From Macrocystis pyrifera (taxonomy: Eukaryota > Sar > Phaeophyceae > Laminariales > Laminariaceae), in the NCBI GenBank assembly GCA_031763025.1, contig JASSKH010000002.1, positions 12,393,468 to 12,457,467 on the forward strand: a stretch of DNA of 64,000 nt, given 5' to 3'. The position numbers were made by a program, and so were the translations under genes. The notes under the pieces were generated by a model. It had not been told where the DNA came from and did not search any database. It saw only the letters and a program-made list of their open reading frames with translations. Positions within the stretch are counted from its first letter, which is position 1. Every line of letters starts with the position of its first letter. This document shows, one piece after another, positions 43,635-53,560 of the stretch.

Positions 43635-44470
43635 CGATGTTTACCCCCAATCTTGCGATTTTGTCATCGTTTTTATTCGTTTTTTGCGATTATCTCGCTC
43701 AGTTTGAATTATTTTCCATTTTTTTGGGGAATTTTGGTCGATCGATTTTTTCGATTTGTTCGCCTGTTTTTTATTCGTTTTAGCATATTTTTCGCATTTT
43801 TGCCGATTCCTAACGTTATATTCTGTAGAGTCTCGTCCTGCTTTAGTGATATTTTGAATGCGAGCTCGCAGCACGTACGTATGGTCTGGCATAAGTTATA
43901 GAGGGGGACGCACGCAAAGCACCGCTTGCATGTTCGTTTTCGAAGAGTTCACGACGTTTACCCCATTTTTGCGATTCTTCATCATTTTTATCCGTTTTTG
44001 CCGATTATCTCGCGCTGTTTTAATTATTTTCCATTTTTTCTGGAGCTTTTTATTATTATTTTTTTTACCTTTTTGGCTTTTTCTTTTTTCGTTTTTTTGC
44101 CGATCCTTAACGTCTTTCCTCCGTTTCGTCCGTTTTTGGTATTTATGTCATTCGTGAGGTACTTGTCCAGAAATATGAGCTTGACTTAACTGTTCGTATG
44201 AGTTTTAGAAGGAGACGCACGTAAAGCACCACTCGCATGTTCGTTTTCGCAGAGTTCACGACGTTTACCCCATGTTTGCGATTTTTTCATCGTTTTTTAT
44301 CTGTTTTTCGAGATTATCTCAGTTTTTTTTTTTTCCCTTTTTTTCAATTTTTGGTCGATCAATTTCTCCGATCATTGTTGGATTCTTTTGTTCGTTGTCG
44401 TTCGCCAATTCTTGACATTTTTCCTCGGTTTTGTCCGTTTTGGGTAGTTTTCTCATACGTGAGGTATTTG
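43635..44470 (+). repeat. T-rich tandem array, period about 310 bp
   Basis: GACGTTTACCCCATTTTTGC-like starts near 43636, 43952 and 44260. Each is followed by CATCGTTTTTATCCG, GATTATCTCGC, TTTGGTCGAT, CCGATTCTTAACGTT and GTATGCGAGCTCGC-type modules. Two more units are at 59670-60140. Frames are Phe-rich artefacts of the T-runs. Confidence 0.85.
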
Positions 44471-44489
44471 TTCAGAAATATAAGCTACG

Positions 44490-44942
44490 CTTGACTATTC
44501 ATACCTGGTATGTTCGTATAAGTACGAGTACGAGAAGGCGCTTGTATTCGTGAACGCGATTTTTGTTCGTAATCATAGCTACACCAGACATTGCTTTTTT
44601 ACCAGAAAAAGGTATACCATGACAGAAAACGTCATCTAACTTGGGTTTGGTGAACCCCGACCACCTCGTTTTATTTTTCGTACCGTAAAAAGGCAAAAAC
44701 ACACTGGTGCACCGTTTTTTTTGTCATTTTTGTGACCTGGATGGACATGAAGTTTTTACCAGCAAACGGAATACCTTGACAGAAAGCGTCATCTAACGTG
44801 GGTTCGGTGTACCCTGATTTGCTGGTGTTCATGTTTTGTACCGTGCACTGGCAAAAATCACTGGTGTACCGTTTTTGGCATTTTGTCCAGTGTGACAGGT
44901 TCTTAATTTTGCTTCTAGATACCTGGGTACACCTAGGGAATT
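44490..44942. repeat. Family A dimer repeat, copy 3
   Basis: Starts with CTATTCATACCTGGTA, then GAGTACGAGAAGGCGC. Half-units are near 44600 and 44757. It ends TACACCTAGGGAATTC. The minus-strand frame includes SGFTKPKLDDVFCHGIPFSG and SGYTEPTLDDAFCQGIPFAG. Confidence 0.85.
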
Positions 44943-45998
44943 CAGACCACAAACCTTTTGTCAAACATATGCCTACTGTAGTACGAGTATCAAGTGACAG
45001 AAATATCATCTTTTGCACTTTTACTGCCAACTTTAGCACGGAAACCGTTCGCATCAGTCTACGGTATACTTGTCGGAAAGGGTCAAAATAGCTTCCTCTT
45101 TAAACTATGTTTTGCCTCAAACTCGGCGCAGCTTGGGGAATTGTTCGAACGGAGCTGTTTCCCTTGGAAAGTCTCCACGGTTTCAACCGCAAACAACAGC
45201 AGTCATGTATTGATAGCGAATCTTTTCAAGGTACAAGTAGCTAGTTACGCACTCTGATTGGGTAAGGGGTATATTTTAAGTGGCTCAATCAGGAGTCTTT
45301 CGGAGCCACAACATCCCGAGCCACAACTACTCTTAGAGCCTTATCAAGCACAGCATACAAGCACTTATCACTAGCATAGGGTTCTGTTTCGGGTCGGAAG
45401 GTTGGCTTGAGGCGACAAGCACAAAACCCTCGTGAAGATAGGTGTGACACGACAAACGTAAATGAGCCAGTCGGATACATGTTATACTCGCACTGTTAGC
45501 CCGGGGACTGAGGTGCCTAACGACCACAACAATGTGGCAAATTTAATGGATGAAATTTTCCCAAAACGTAACACTTCAACAGACTGGAAAATCCCCAGCA
45601 TATTTAAACTGCCTGGTGTCCCAAAATAACTCGAAGATACAGTAGTATACCAGACCTCCCGCACGGCATCTTGTAACTTGTGATACGTCCACAGTTGAGT
45701 TGTTTTACTCCGTCGAGACCTGATAAAGTAACCTATTTTACTAATCGGCCTGCATCCGGAAGGTTTTCCGTGTTGGACGGCCGTGAAAACCACCGAAATA
45801 CCAGGTTTAAGTGTTTTTCAGGTGTTTCAGGTATTTTGGAGACCGCAGCAGCGTCATTCAATTGACACAACAAAATGTGTAGCTACAAACGTGTACGTCT
45901 GAATTTACCGCACGCCGCACAAAAGACCTCACCGAAATCGCATACCATCGAGTCGAGTATCACTTCTCCAAAGATTCTTTATTCTTCACCTTCGGAAA
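44943..45998 (-). CDS. Two adjacent unassigned minus-strand ORFs (45289-45793)
   Basis: Frames at 45793-45482 (103 codons; WTYHKLQDAVREVWYTTVSS, then PGSLNMLGIFQSVEVLRFGK) and 45480-45289 (63 codons; PETEPYASDKCLYAVLDKAL) read like globular protein and lie end to end in different frames. They could be two exons or one frameshifted gene. No family is recognised and no splice sites are compelling. The rest of 44943-45998 shows nothing identifiable. Confidence 0.25.
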
Positions 45999-46720
45999 TT
46001 TAGGTCGGAACAAAAAGAAAACAAGAAAGCAACTACATTAATCTCTACACAAAAAAATGATGCCTTTATCGCTAGCTGCGGAAAAACGATCGTAGAAGTT
46101 GGAAGGGAGAGGCGCGCCGCGAACGCCGCGACTATTATGCCCCAGAGCGACGGCACGACAGCGTCGCTCGTGCACGCCACGTGGCCGGTACTCGATGGGC
46201 CGAGGAGGCTGAGCGTCGACGATCGGCCGAGACGCCAGCTGCGGAGCCAAAAGCATCAACTGACACGGAGAAGCACCTAGGGCTTGACATGGAACAAAAG
46301 TTGAACAATAAGCTCGAAACAAGCCAGCACGCCGAAGCAGAAACGCGAGGAGCGCAAGCGGCGCTGGGCGTCGAGGAGGGACTGAGACGAACAGAAGAGG
46401 GGCTGGCGAGGCTGGGGGGGGAGGCGCATCGCTTGTCGTTTGTCATGTCCGGGTTGATGAAGGAAATAAAACAACTTGTCTGAGTGCTTTTGTATGGTAT
46501 TGGTGACCAGCTTTTAGCTCAGCAAGACGATCAGCCCGGCAGGTACCTACGAGAGTGGCTGGGCTTCGAGAAGATGAAGCTCAACCAGTTGGAGAGGAAG
46601 GTGACAAACACGAGAGCATGTACGCATACCAGTGTATGATCTCTTCCGCAAGAACGGCAACGACCCGAACCGCATCACCACCTTCCATCTCTTCCAGCAT
46701 CTGCTGCTGCTGCTATTCTC
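45999..46720 (+). pseudogene. Coiled-coil ORF family, copy 3 (frameshifted)
   Basis: First frame from about 45999: EQKENKKATTLISTQKNDAF, then GKTIVEVGRERRAANAA, equivalent to the basic N-terminus and ARTGxTxSE region. After a frameshift (about 46135) the next frame gives GTRWAEEAERRRSAETPAAE, a coiled coil, and LGGEAHRLSFVMSGLMKEIK then QLV, stop at 46481. The same frame then gives LLAQQDDQPG and LREWLGFEKMKLNQLERKV, the best-preserved C-terminal module. The likely continuation, VYDLFRKNGNDPNRITTFHL, is in a third frame. The order agrees exactly with copies 1 and 2. Function unknown. Confidence 0.6.
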
Positions 46721-47424
46721 GCCTGTGGTCCAGCTTTTATCTACCTTCACTATATAATACTCGGCGGTGGTCGTAGTGGTGATGATGATGACGTCCAAAC
46801 AATTATTTGCAACTATGCCGGTTTCAGTACGCACCGCTCGGCGTCGGCTCTATCGTGCGCCACTGGAAACCCCCGCGGCACCGCGACCGCGCCAGGCCCG
46901 TCCCATGCTCCACTGGCGTGGTACGAGAGCCGCAACACCGGCTGCTGCTTCTCGTTGCCTGTCGTTCTGCCGGTACCCGAGTCCCCCCTCCCAGCCGACT
47001 GGCCGGAACCCTAACACACCCAGTCTCGGACGACCGAGACCCTTAACGGTAGGAAACCATTGACATCCTTTCCCTATTCTGCGAGCCCGGAATCGCTACC
47101 AGTCAATTACAAGCCATCATATTAACTATAGTGCACGCTGTGGCCAGCACCATACATGTATGGCCGCTCCGTTCCACCCACCTTGGAAAGAAGAAAGGGG
47201 CGGGCGGGCGGGAGGGAGAAAACACACCAGCAGACCTAGTCTAGGCCTATATCAATCGGCAGGGGGCGGTGTCGTGCCGTGTGCTCGTGCGCCTCTGCCC
47301 TACACGCTCAGCTATGCACGTCAAGCACGAAGTATTCGAGAGTGACGCCCTCTCTCCGTCCTCCTTGCCCTCTACCAGGATAAAACCCTTACGTCGGTAG
47401 AGCCCATACTACTGCAGAGTCCAT
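46721..47424. other. No recognised gene
   Basis: Overlapping Arg/Pro-rich frames on the plus strand and nothing conserved. This is where the 5-prime part of the Ty3/gypsy element would be expected, but no gag zinc knuckle, protease D[TS]G motif or LTR was found. Confidence 0.4.
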
Positions 47425-47689
47425 ATCTGTCAAGTGCGCATTCGAATGGTTGGCAGCAAAACTCACATTTCTTTCTGTACGCTTGACTTTAGAAACGTTA
47501 TTCTTTTCGAAAGACGGTCATGCACACATCAGATATTTGAGGACTTTTTCGAACGATTCACCACCTGCGATTTCAAACTAGCGCCAAAGAAAGCACACCT
47601 AGGGGTCAAGGTGGTGAAGTGTTTGGGTCGCAGGGTGACGGTTGAAGGGACAGCGCCGGACCCTGGAAAGTACAAGCACTAACGCCAAT

Positions 47690-48290
47690 GCCGATGCCCA
47701 CGAACGTTAGTCAGCTGTGCTCATTCATGGGAGCGATGAGTTGTTACAGGATTTTCTCTGCCAAAAATGGCAGCGGAAGCAAAGAGTCTAAACTCACTGT
47801 TGAACAAGGGTGTAAAAATTTAGTTCACACTCGAGTACATTGAAAAACTACAGAGCATATTAGAAAAGCTATCGAGCTCCAACGTATTGTCTTCCCCGGA
47901 CTTTGCGGCAGCGATTTCAGGAGACAGGCCACTTCAATTAATCACAGACGCGTCCGCGGACGTGTTGGGTGCGGTTAAAGAGCAAGATCAGGGTGATGGT
48001 AAAACTCGACCTACTAGCTTTTTGAGCAAATCAACATTCCCGAATGAGAAAGAAAGGAGTGCAACCGAATTTGAGTGTGTGCAGCAACAGTATGGGCAGT
48101 GGCGAAAAATCGCCAAATATATTACGGCGTACCATTTATCATTATAAGTCACCAACAAAAAACCTCGACAGCCTAGCCACAAAAATTAACCGAGTACACA
48201 CGTGGTTTCATTTTAAGCGTAAATAGCTACAAACTGGTGTATAAGCCGGGGAGGCTGAATGGAAACGCAGACGTTATGTCCTGATTACCA
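47690..48290 (+). pseudogene. Ty3/gypsy RNase H domain
   Basis: NVSQLCSFMGAMSCYR is the linker after the RT. LQLITDASADVLGAV carries the first catalytic Asp in the T-D-A-S motif. TRPTSFLSKSTFPNEKERSA matches the [YF]xSrxLxxxExNYxxxExE region, followed by EFECV. KPGRLNGNADVMS is the terminal H/K-PG-x-x-N-x-x-AD motif, followed by a stop. Frames change near 47700 and 48150, and a stop breaks the linker near 47822. Confidence 0.7.
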
Positions 48291-49080
48291 TTGTCTGCGA
48301 CCGAACAAGAAACCCGTGCTAACCTGCGCTTGTTCGACCCATCGGACGTGGATTTTTTTGTAGGCGCAAGTGGAGTGCAACCTCGATTGGGGAGACGGAG
48401 GGGCATCAGCCTGGGTGGGCTTGAGTGTCGAACCGAGAGCAGGGGCATCAGCCTGGGTGGGCTGGAATGTCCAACCGACGAAATTTTCGAGGTGGGGGAG
48501 AAAGTGGTAAATCATAGAAGCGCGCCGCCAACAAACGAAGAATCGAACCCATCGCAGCCGATGCAACGCTACCCAAAACGAGAGCATTTCCGGAGCAGAC
48601 AACTCAAGAGTCTGCGAGTGTATAGAATACGTGACGATTAACCGCTAAGTGAGTCCGACGAGAGTTTAGGAGTCAGCGGCCAGCTGGAGCCTCTTTGACT
48701 TTTACATGCATGTCCGATGGCCGTGGAGGGTAGAGAGCTTTGATTCCCATGATCAATACAGGACGTGGCAGCAATGAACCCAGACGGGGGAGGCAGTAGC
48801 GGAGGCGCCGGAGCTGGTGCAGATGGACCCTTGGAATTGCCATATGAGTGGGGTAATGAAGCAGCGTGCGTGTTCAGCGAAACATTATGCCATAACGCTG
48901 CCAATGATTGGGCCGCGGCCCAGATAAAATATAATACTGTCAACAAAGTGATGAGGTGTCAAGAAGACAATGCATCGAGCAGTGAAACAACCGAGGAAGC
49001 TTCAAGTCGAGAGACACATTTGAGGAAGTAAAACGACTGATAGGACAAGGGGAGATCATGGAACTGCCATGGTCAGAAAA
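48291..49080 (+). other. Linker region between RNase H and integrase, two open frames
   Basis: The frame at 48291-48641 holds an internal duplication of RGISLGGLEC (from the DNA repeat GGGGCATCAGCCTGGGTGGG at 48400 and 48441). The frame at 48765-49031 begins MAAMNPDGGGSSGGAGAGAD and ends in a Ser/Glu-rich stretch. They occupy the space between the two pol domains and are probably element-derived. No motif identifies them. Confidence 0.35.
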
Positions 49081-49144
49081 ATCGCTGGTCTTAAGTTTGT
49101 TTTGTGACCCTGAAAACCGTCCGGAGATGAGCTGGTGAGGACCT

Positions 49145-50130
49145 ATGTACCGCTACTATTGCGACTTTGAGTGGTGGGACTGTGGGCACAAGAAGGCAGT
49201 TCACTTGGAAGAGAGGGTGACGCTTGGGCTGTTGCAGAGATTTTATTGGTGGATTGGTACGGCTGAGAGCGTAAAATGGTGGATCCGAAGATGTTATACG
49301 AGTCAGGCATGCAAGAGCACCCTGAACACAGTGCGCCGGCCCTTGACATCATTACCGCTACCGAGTAGACCAGGACAAACTATATGGTTCGACCTTCTAG
49401 GGCCCCTGCCGGCAACTACCAAGGGAAACGATTATTTCTTCCGGATAGAATTGACTAGTCGTCACGCTGAGGCGTACGCAATTACGAAGGGAGAAAAAAA
49501 CACGGAAGGTTGTGCTGCACGGTTGGTACACGATTGTATTACACGGCGGGGGTATCGGGGGTATCCAAATACATTTTTTGTCGGATCAAGGTCCGGGATT
49601 TGTACCAGTAATGTGTCGAGGGGTTTTCAAGGTGTTAGGCTCAGTGAAAAAATCTACGAGATCAAACCATTCCCAAACCAACGGCTTGGTAGAAAGACCG
49701 GATCATACCTTGTGCTACATGCTATCCTATCTAATAACGGATGACCAGAAAAATTGGGACGAGATGTTGCTACACGCAATTGCTGCTCACAGCAATAAGG
49801 TGATCAGAGGAACGGGTTTGGCACCCAACGGAATACACATAGGACGGTATCTGGTTTACCGGTGGCTATTTGAGAGGGTAGTGGGATGTAAGGTCACTAT
49901 TAATATTAATAGAGTGCGAGGATAGACTTGATTATCTCCAGTTGATGAGGGATAGACACGTGCGAGCGCATAGATCACGAGTGGAGGATCGACTACAAAA
50001 AAAGAAACCCCAAGCAGCAAATGAAAACACTGATGCAGCCCTGATTTATCTAACAAAATTCGAAGTAGGACATTGGGCGTGGGTTTAGAGACCACAGCAC
50101 TATAACGGGAGAGGGGAAACATGTACGCAA
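49145..50130 (+). pseudogene. Ty3/gypsy integrase, one frameshift, catalytic triad visible
   Basis: The zinc-binding region is degenerate: GHKKAVHLEERVTLGLLQRF, then YWWIGTAESVKWWIRRCYTS. The catalytic core begins TIWFDLLGPLPAT (first Asp). After a frameshift near 49550 the second frame gives FLSDQGPGFV (second Asp) and TNGLVERPDHTL (Glu), so D, D and E are all readable across the two frames. KNWDEMLLHAIAAHSNKVIR then GTGLAPNGIHIGR is the conserved [YF]N...H..TG..P....G segment. Integrase joins element cDNA to the genome. This copy cannot be functional because of the frameshift and later stops. Confidence 0.75.
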
Positions 50131-51113
50131 GTCAGCTGAGGGCAGCTCGGTCAGAAAAACGTTCGCACTGATAAGTAAGGAAATTGGCACATCGTTGGAC
50201 TGGTCCGTACAAGGTGTTAGACGTGGGACCAGGGAAGACGGGTGATGGGAGAGAAGTAGGGTCAAAGTTATTGCTGTTGGAAATACGAATGGACGAACCC
50301 GGTCGTGGGATAATCGCCACGAAGGAGCGACCGCACCGAGATTTTTGCCATGGTCAATGAGCAACTACGTATTGAACAAATACTCGGAGGCTTCACCCCC
50401 GTTCCACGTGACAACTGATGTTACAGCAGAGTTCGACACCCATCGCATGACGCTTCGTGCCTCAACAAACATCGACTAACGCGAGGGCTAGGTATTACAC
50501 TCGCAGTGCACTGTTTTACGTACTGGGATGGACTAGAACGACCTGCGAGCAAGAATGAGACAGAGTTAGAGCAATTCGGAATTTGCGTGGTAAGCTATTG
50601 GGGGGGGAACTGGTTCAAGTCAAGCGGGAAAACGGAAAAAATCGGTTGAATCGAGTAGAAATGGCTAGGAGAGCCAGTGCCGGGCAAAAAGACGACAGCA
50701 GGATATTTTGTTTGCTGTGTACTCGGAAGAGGCCGAAACTGTATACACCTGACATCGTTGCCTCGCGTATCTGTTTCAATACGACTTAAACAGGTTGGCA
50801 GGTTGGTCGCTGGCGAGAGTGGTGGGGATCGCGGAGGACGCGGAAAGCAAGAGCGTTCCCCACACCATCAAAATGCTGCACTTGGGAGAGCAGTACAACG
50901 TGAACCTTTCCCAGGAGACGTTGACAACTGCTAAGAGGAGCGAGTAGAGTGGTGCTAATAGCACGTGCACTGGAGAACCAGAAGCGTCACGAACTACAAA
51001 TCATCACTGGAGCGGATAGGACGTGGAGGGGGGGTTGTTGCCATAGTGGATGGGGGGGGGATGGTGAAAACTTCAGTACCTGGTACGGATTATCTGTACA
51101 CGAGCCAGGGGGG

Positions 51114-51850
51114 TGTTAAGTAGTGGATGGGAGAGGAAATGATTAAAAAGTCAACATGGATTACCTTACATGGCCCATAAGGTTACAGTAAGGTACTGCC
51201 CAGTAAGGTACTAGTGCGTAGTTTATATTTTCTGGTGAAAAAATTAGAGTACACAAAATCTTGGTTTGGTTCGGCGATATGTTTTTCATTGCAATTTTCA
51301 GCGGATTATTCTTCGAGGATTTCTGTTGAAATGGCACACGTAAGGTAACCGTAGAGAAACTGACTAGCAACCATGTACGGGTTGTTGTTCCATTGCACGC
51401 CTAAAAAAATAGCAACAGTGAAGCAGTGTGGGCTATTGGAGTGAATGTTGGGTTTCAGTACTATTATATGGCGGTATACAGTCGGGACTCGGGGATGAGT
51501 CAGTCTCCTGTTGCAAGCAAGAACCAAGCTGTCCCCTTAAGGAGACTGACTGTATGCCAATGTGGCGAGAGGAGCTAACGTAAAGAGCGAGATTATACTG
51601 CTGTTGGAGAACAATACTGTGGTAAGAGATGGAAAAAGCAGTAGAAAATGGTATGATTGGACAGAGAGTCGAATAGTTGGCGATTGGTCGAGCACGAGCT
51701 CGAATAATGTTCTTATGTAGCATCTGTGTCGTCGACCTTGAGGTCACCGATCGACCGCTGGAGAGGATGTAGGAAATTTTACGTAGACAAACGTCAGCGA
51801 GTGACGCTCGTAGTATAAGCGTAATATCAACTGTAGGAGCGGACGTAGAT
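51114..51850 (+). repeat. Possible 3-prime LTR region of the Ty3/gypsy element
   Basis: CCAGGGGGG directly followed by TGTTAAG at 51114 resembles a polypurine tract joined to an LTR that starts with TG. No matching 5-prime LTR was found, and the 3-prime boundary could not be set, so this is a suggestion only. The minus-strand frames here (51433-51855) are unassigned. Confidence 0.3.
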
Positions 51851-52079
51851 TGCATGGACAGTTGGGTTCGCTACGATGACCCATCTGTCAGTGCTTGGAG
51901 CTGCTTTTCCATTTTGGTTGGAGCTAATAAACACGGCATTTGTTCTTCCTGAATCCTTTATCCGACTACTGCCTCTGCCACCCCGAACTAACTGCACTCT
52001 GAAGGCTTCTCCTTCAGTCTCTCGTGCAGAAGAATCCAAAGGCCTCCTTTCACGATTCACTGGCAGTTTATAGTTGGCT
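51851..52079. other. Unassigned; open frames on both strands
   Basis: The minus strand reads SGRTNAVFISSNQNGKAAPS and the plus strand LGAAFPFWLELINTAFVLPE. Both are smooth, so strand choice is unclear. No family recognised. Confidence 0.3.
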
Positions 52080-52770
52080 GGGGCTACTGGAGCCAGCGCG
52101 CGTAAAAGTAGCCCTCCGGGACAACGCGGGTCCCGTCGTACCCGGGGACGATAAAGTACTATCCCCGGACCATAAACCCTCCCATACACGTAAAACTCCA
52201 ACAACCCGGGGACGAAAATGAACTTCCCCCGGGGGTCGATACCGCTCCGCAAGCTTTGGAAATCCCAAGCGCACGAGCTGATTCCTGTTTGGGCTCAAGC
52301 TCATGGAGTCAGCACGCGTCGAGAACTGCCCCTCGGGACAACGTCAAGGTCCCGCCGCATCCGGGGATGATAGAGCCCCATCCCCAGAACATAAATCCTT
52401 CCGTACATGTACAACTCCAACAACCCGGGGACAAGAACGGGCATCCCCCGGGTCGATACCGTCCCGCGAGGTGCGGAAACCCCAACCCCACCGGCTGATT
52501 TACGGTTGGGCTGGGCCTCATGAAGCCAGACTGCGGCAAGAGTTGCCCGTCGGAACAACGGCAAGAGCGCAATCCTGGGGACGATAAGGTCCCATCCCCG
52601 GATCAGAAATTACTCCGTACATCTACAATTCCAACAACCCGGGGACGAAAATGGACATCCCCCGGGTCGATACCCGCGCGTAATGTGTGGAAACCCCCAA
52701 CTTCACCGGCTAATTTACGTTTAGGCTGGGGGTTATGGCCTATGTCCCGCCGCACCCGGGGATGGTATTT
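52080..52770 (-). repeat. Minisatellite, period about 217 bp, inverted relative of 41.7-42.35 kb
   Basis: CAACCCGGGGAC at 52202, 52421 and 52635 marks three units. Each has CCATCCCCGGA, a CGTACATGTACAACTCCAAC module and CATCCCCCGGGTCGATACC. Reverse-complemented, the modules line up with those at 41.7-42.35 kb. Confidence 0.85.
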
Positions 52771-52842
52771 GTAGATAATACAAGGCGTTTCGCTCAGGAA
52801 GGCTTTTACAATGTTTGCAGCTTTTTATTTTTGTACATCAAA

Positions 52843-53221
52843 TTATGCGAAGCTCACAGAGGTCGATTGTAGTGGCAAATTAGCGACTTGACAATACCAA
52901 GAGTCCCGCCGCCATGCTTCAGGAAAAAGCAGCTCGGACGCCACATGTATGAGTACAATACCGTACGTATTCATTTGGCGGCTCTCCCCCCACAGGTCCA
53001 GGGCGGTCCTCCACAGCCACACCTTCACTCCACCTTCAGCACTCGCTCCGCCAAAAGCTGGGGCACCCGACTTGAATCGTTTTATAGCGGGGATGAATCG
53101 TAAATCGCGGGCATGCTGCTTTACTCTTTGCTTCAAGCTTGCACGTGCTGTGTTGTTGTGCGGAGAGCGAGCCTCACCAACTCCAACGGAAAAAAGCTTG
53201 TCTCGCTGCTGAAACTCACCC
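52843..53221 (-). CDS. Possible terminal exon of an unknown gene
   Basis: The minus-strand frame is preceded by a strong acceptor, TTTATTTATTTTCAG ending at 53222. It reads GEFQQRDKLFSVGVGEARSP, RASLKQRVKQHARDLRFIPA, GGVKVWLWRTALDLWGESRQ and VASELLFPEAWRRDSWYC, and ends at a TGA or TAA near 52843. The composition is globular and no internal stop occurs over about 125 codons. No known domain is recognised. The intron side holds a 105-118 bp tandem repeat. This is one of the few candidates in the window that could be part of an intact gene. Confidence 0.35.
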
Positions 53222-53257
53222 CTGAAAATAAATAAACTGGAAACCATCTTGAAAGTA

Positions 53258-53560
53258 GTGCAGGGTCGGCTATATCGCTCAGGTTTGACGGCATTTGGAT
53301 TTCGAGTCAAGCACAATCTGTGATCCATTTTTCATATTTTTTACGTAATATCTTGAAATGAGTGTACGATCGGCTAACTCGCTCAGTTTTGACGGGATTT
53401 GGATTTCGAGTTGAGCACAATCTGTGATCCATTTTCGTATCTTTTTTCGGATTTTTTTACGTAATATATTGAAACTAGTGTAGGATCGGCCAACTCGCTC
53501 CGTTTTGATGGGATTCCGATTTCAAGTCCAGTTTGGAACATCCATATTTTGACTTTTCAG
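53258..53560. repeat. Tandem repeat, three units of about 103-118 bp
   Basis: GATCGGCTAACTCGCTCAG-like starts at about 53265, 53369 and 53486, followed by TTTTGACGGGATTTGGATTT, CGAGTTGAGCACAATCTGTG and ATCCATTTT. Units one to three become progressively more diverged. Confidence 0.85.

Larger units (their letters stand above)
47425..51113 (+). mobile_element. Decayed Ty3/gypsy LTR retrotransposon pol region
   Basis: Order: partial reverse transcriptase, RNase H, integrase, integrase C-terminal region. Reverse transcriptase (47425-47682) retains CDFKLAPKKAHLGVKVVKCL and TAPDPGK, but the YxDD box is not recognisable. The RNase H module and integrase follow; see separate entries. After the integrase core, FEVGHWAWV and RPQHYNGRGE (50058-50120) match the GPF-type C-terminal domain. 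LARVVGIAEDAESKSVPHTI (50810-50870) may belong to the C-terminal tail. Frameshifts and stops are frequent, gag and protease are absent, and the element is clearly inactive. RT, RNase H, then integrase is the Ty3/gypsy order. Confidence 0.75.

Noticed and set aside
43635-44470. Phe-rich hydrophobic ORFs as membrane proteins
   Set aside because: The hydrophobicity comes from T-runs in a tandem repeat; frames are not conserved between units here or at 59.7-60.1 kb.
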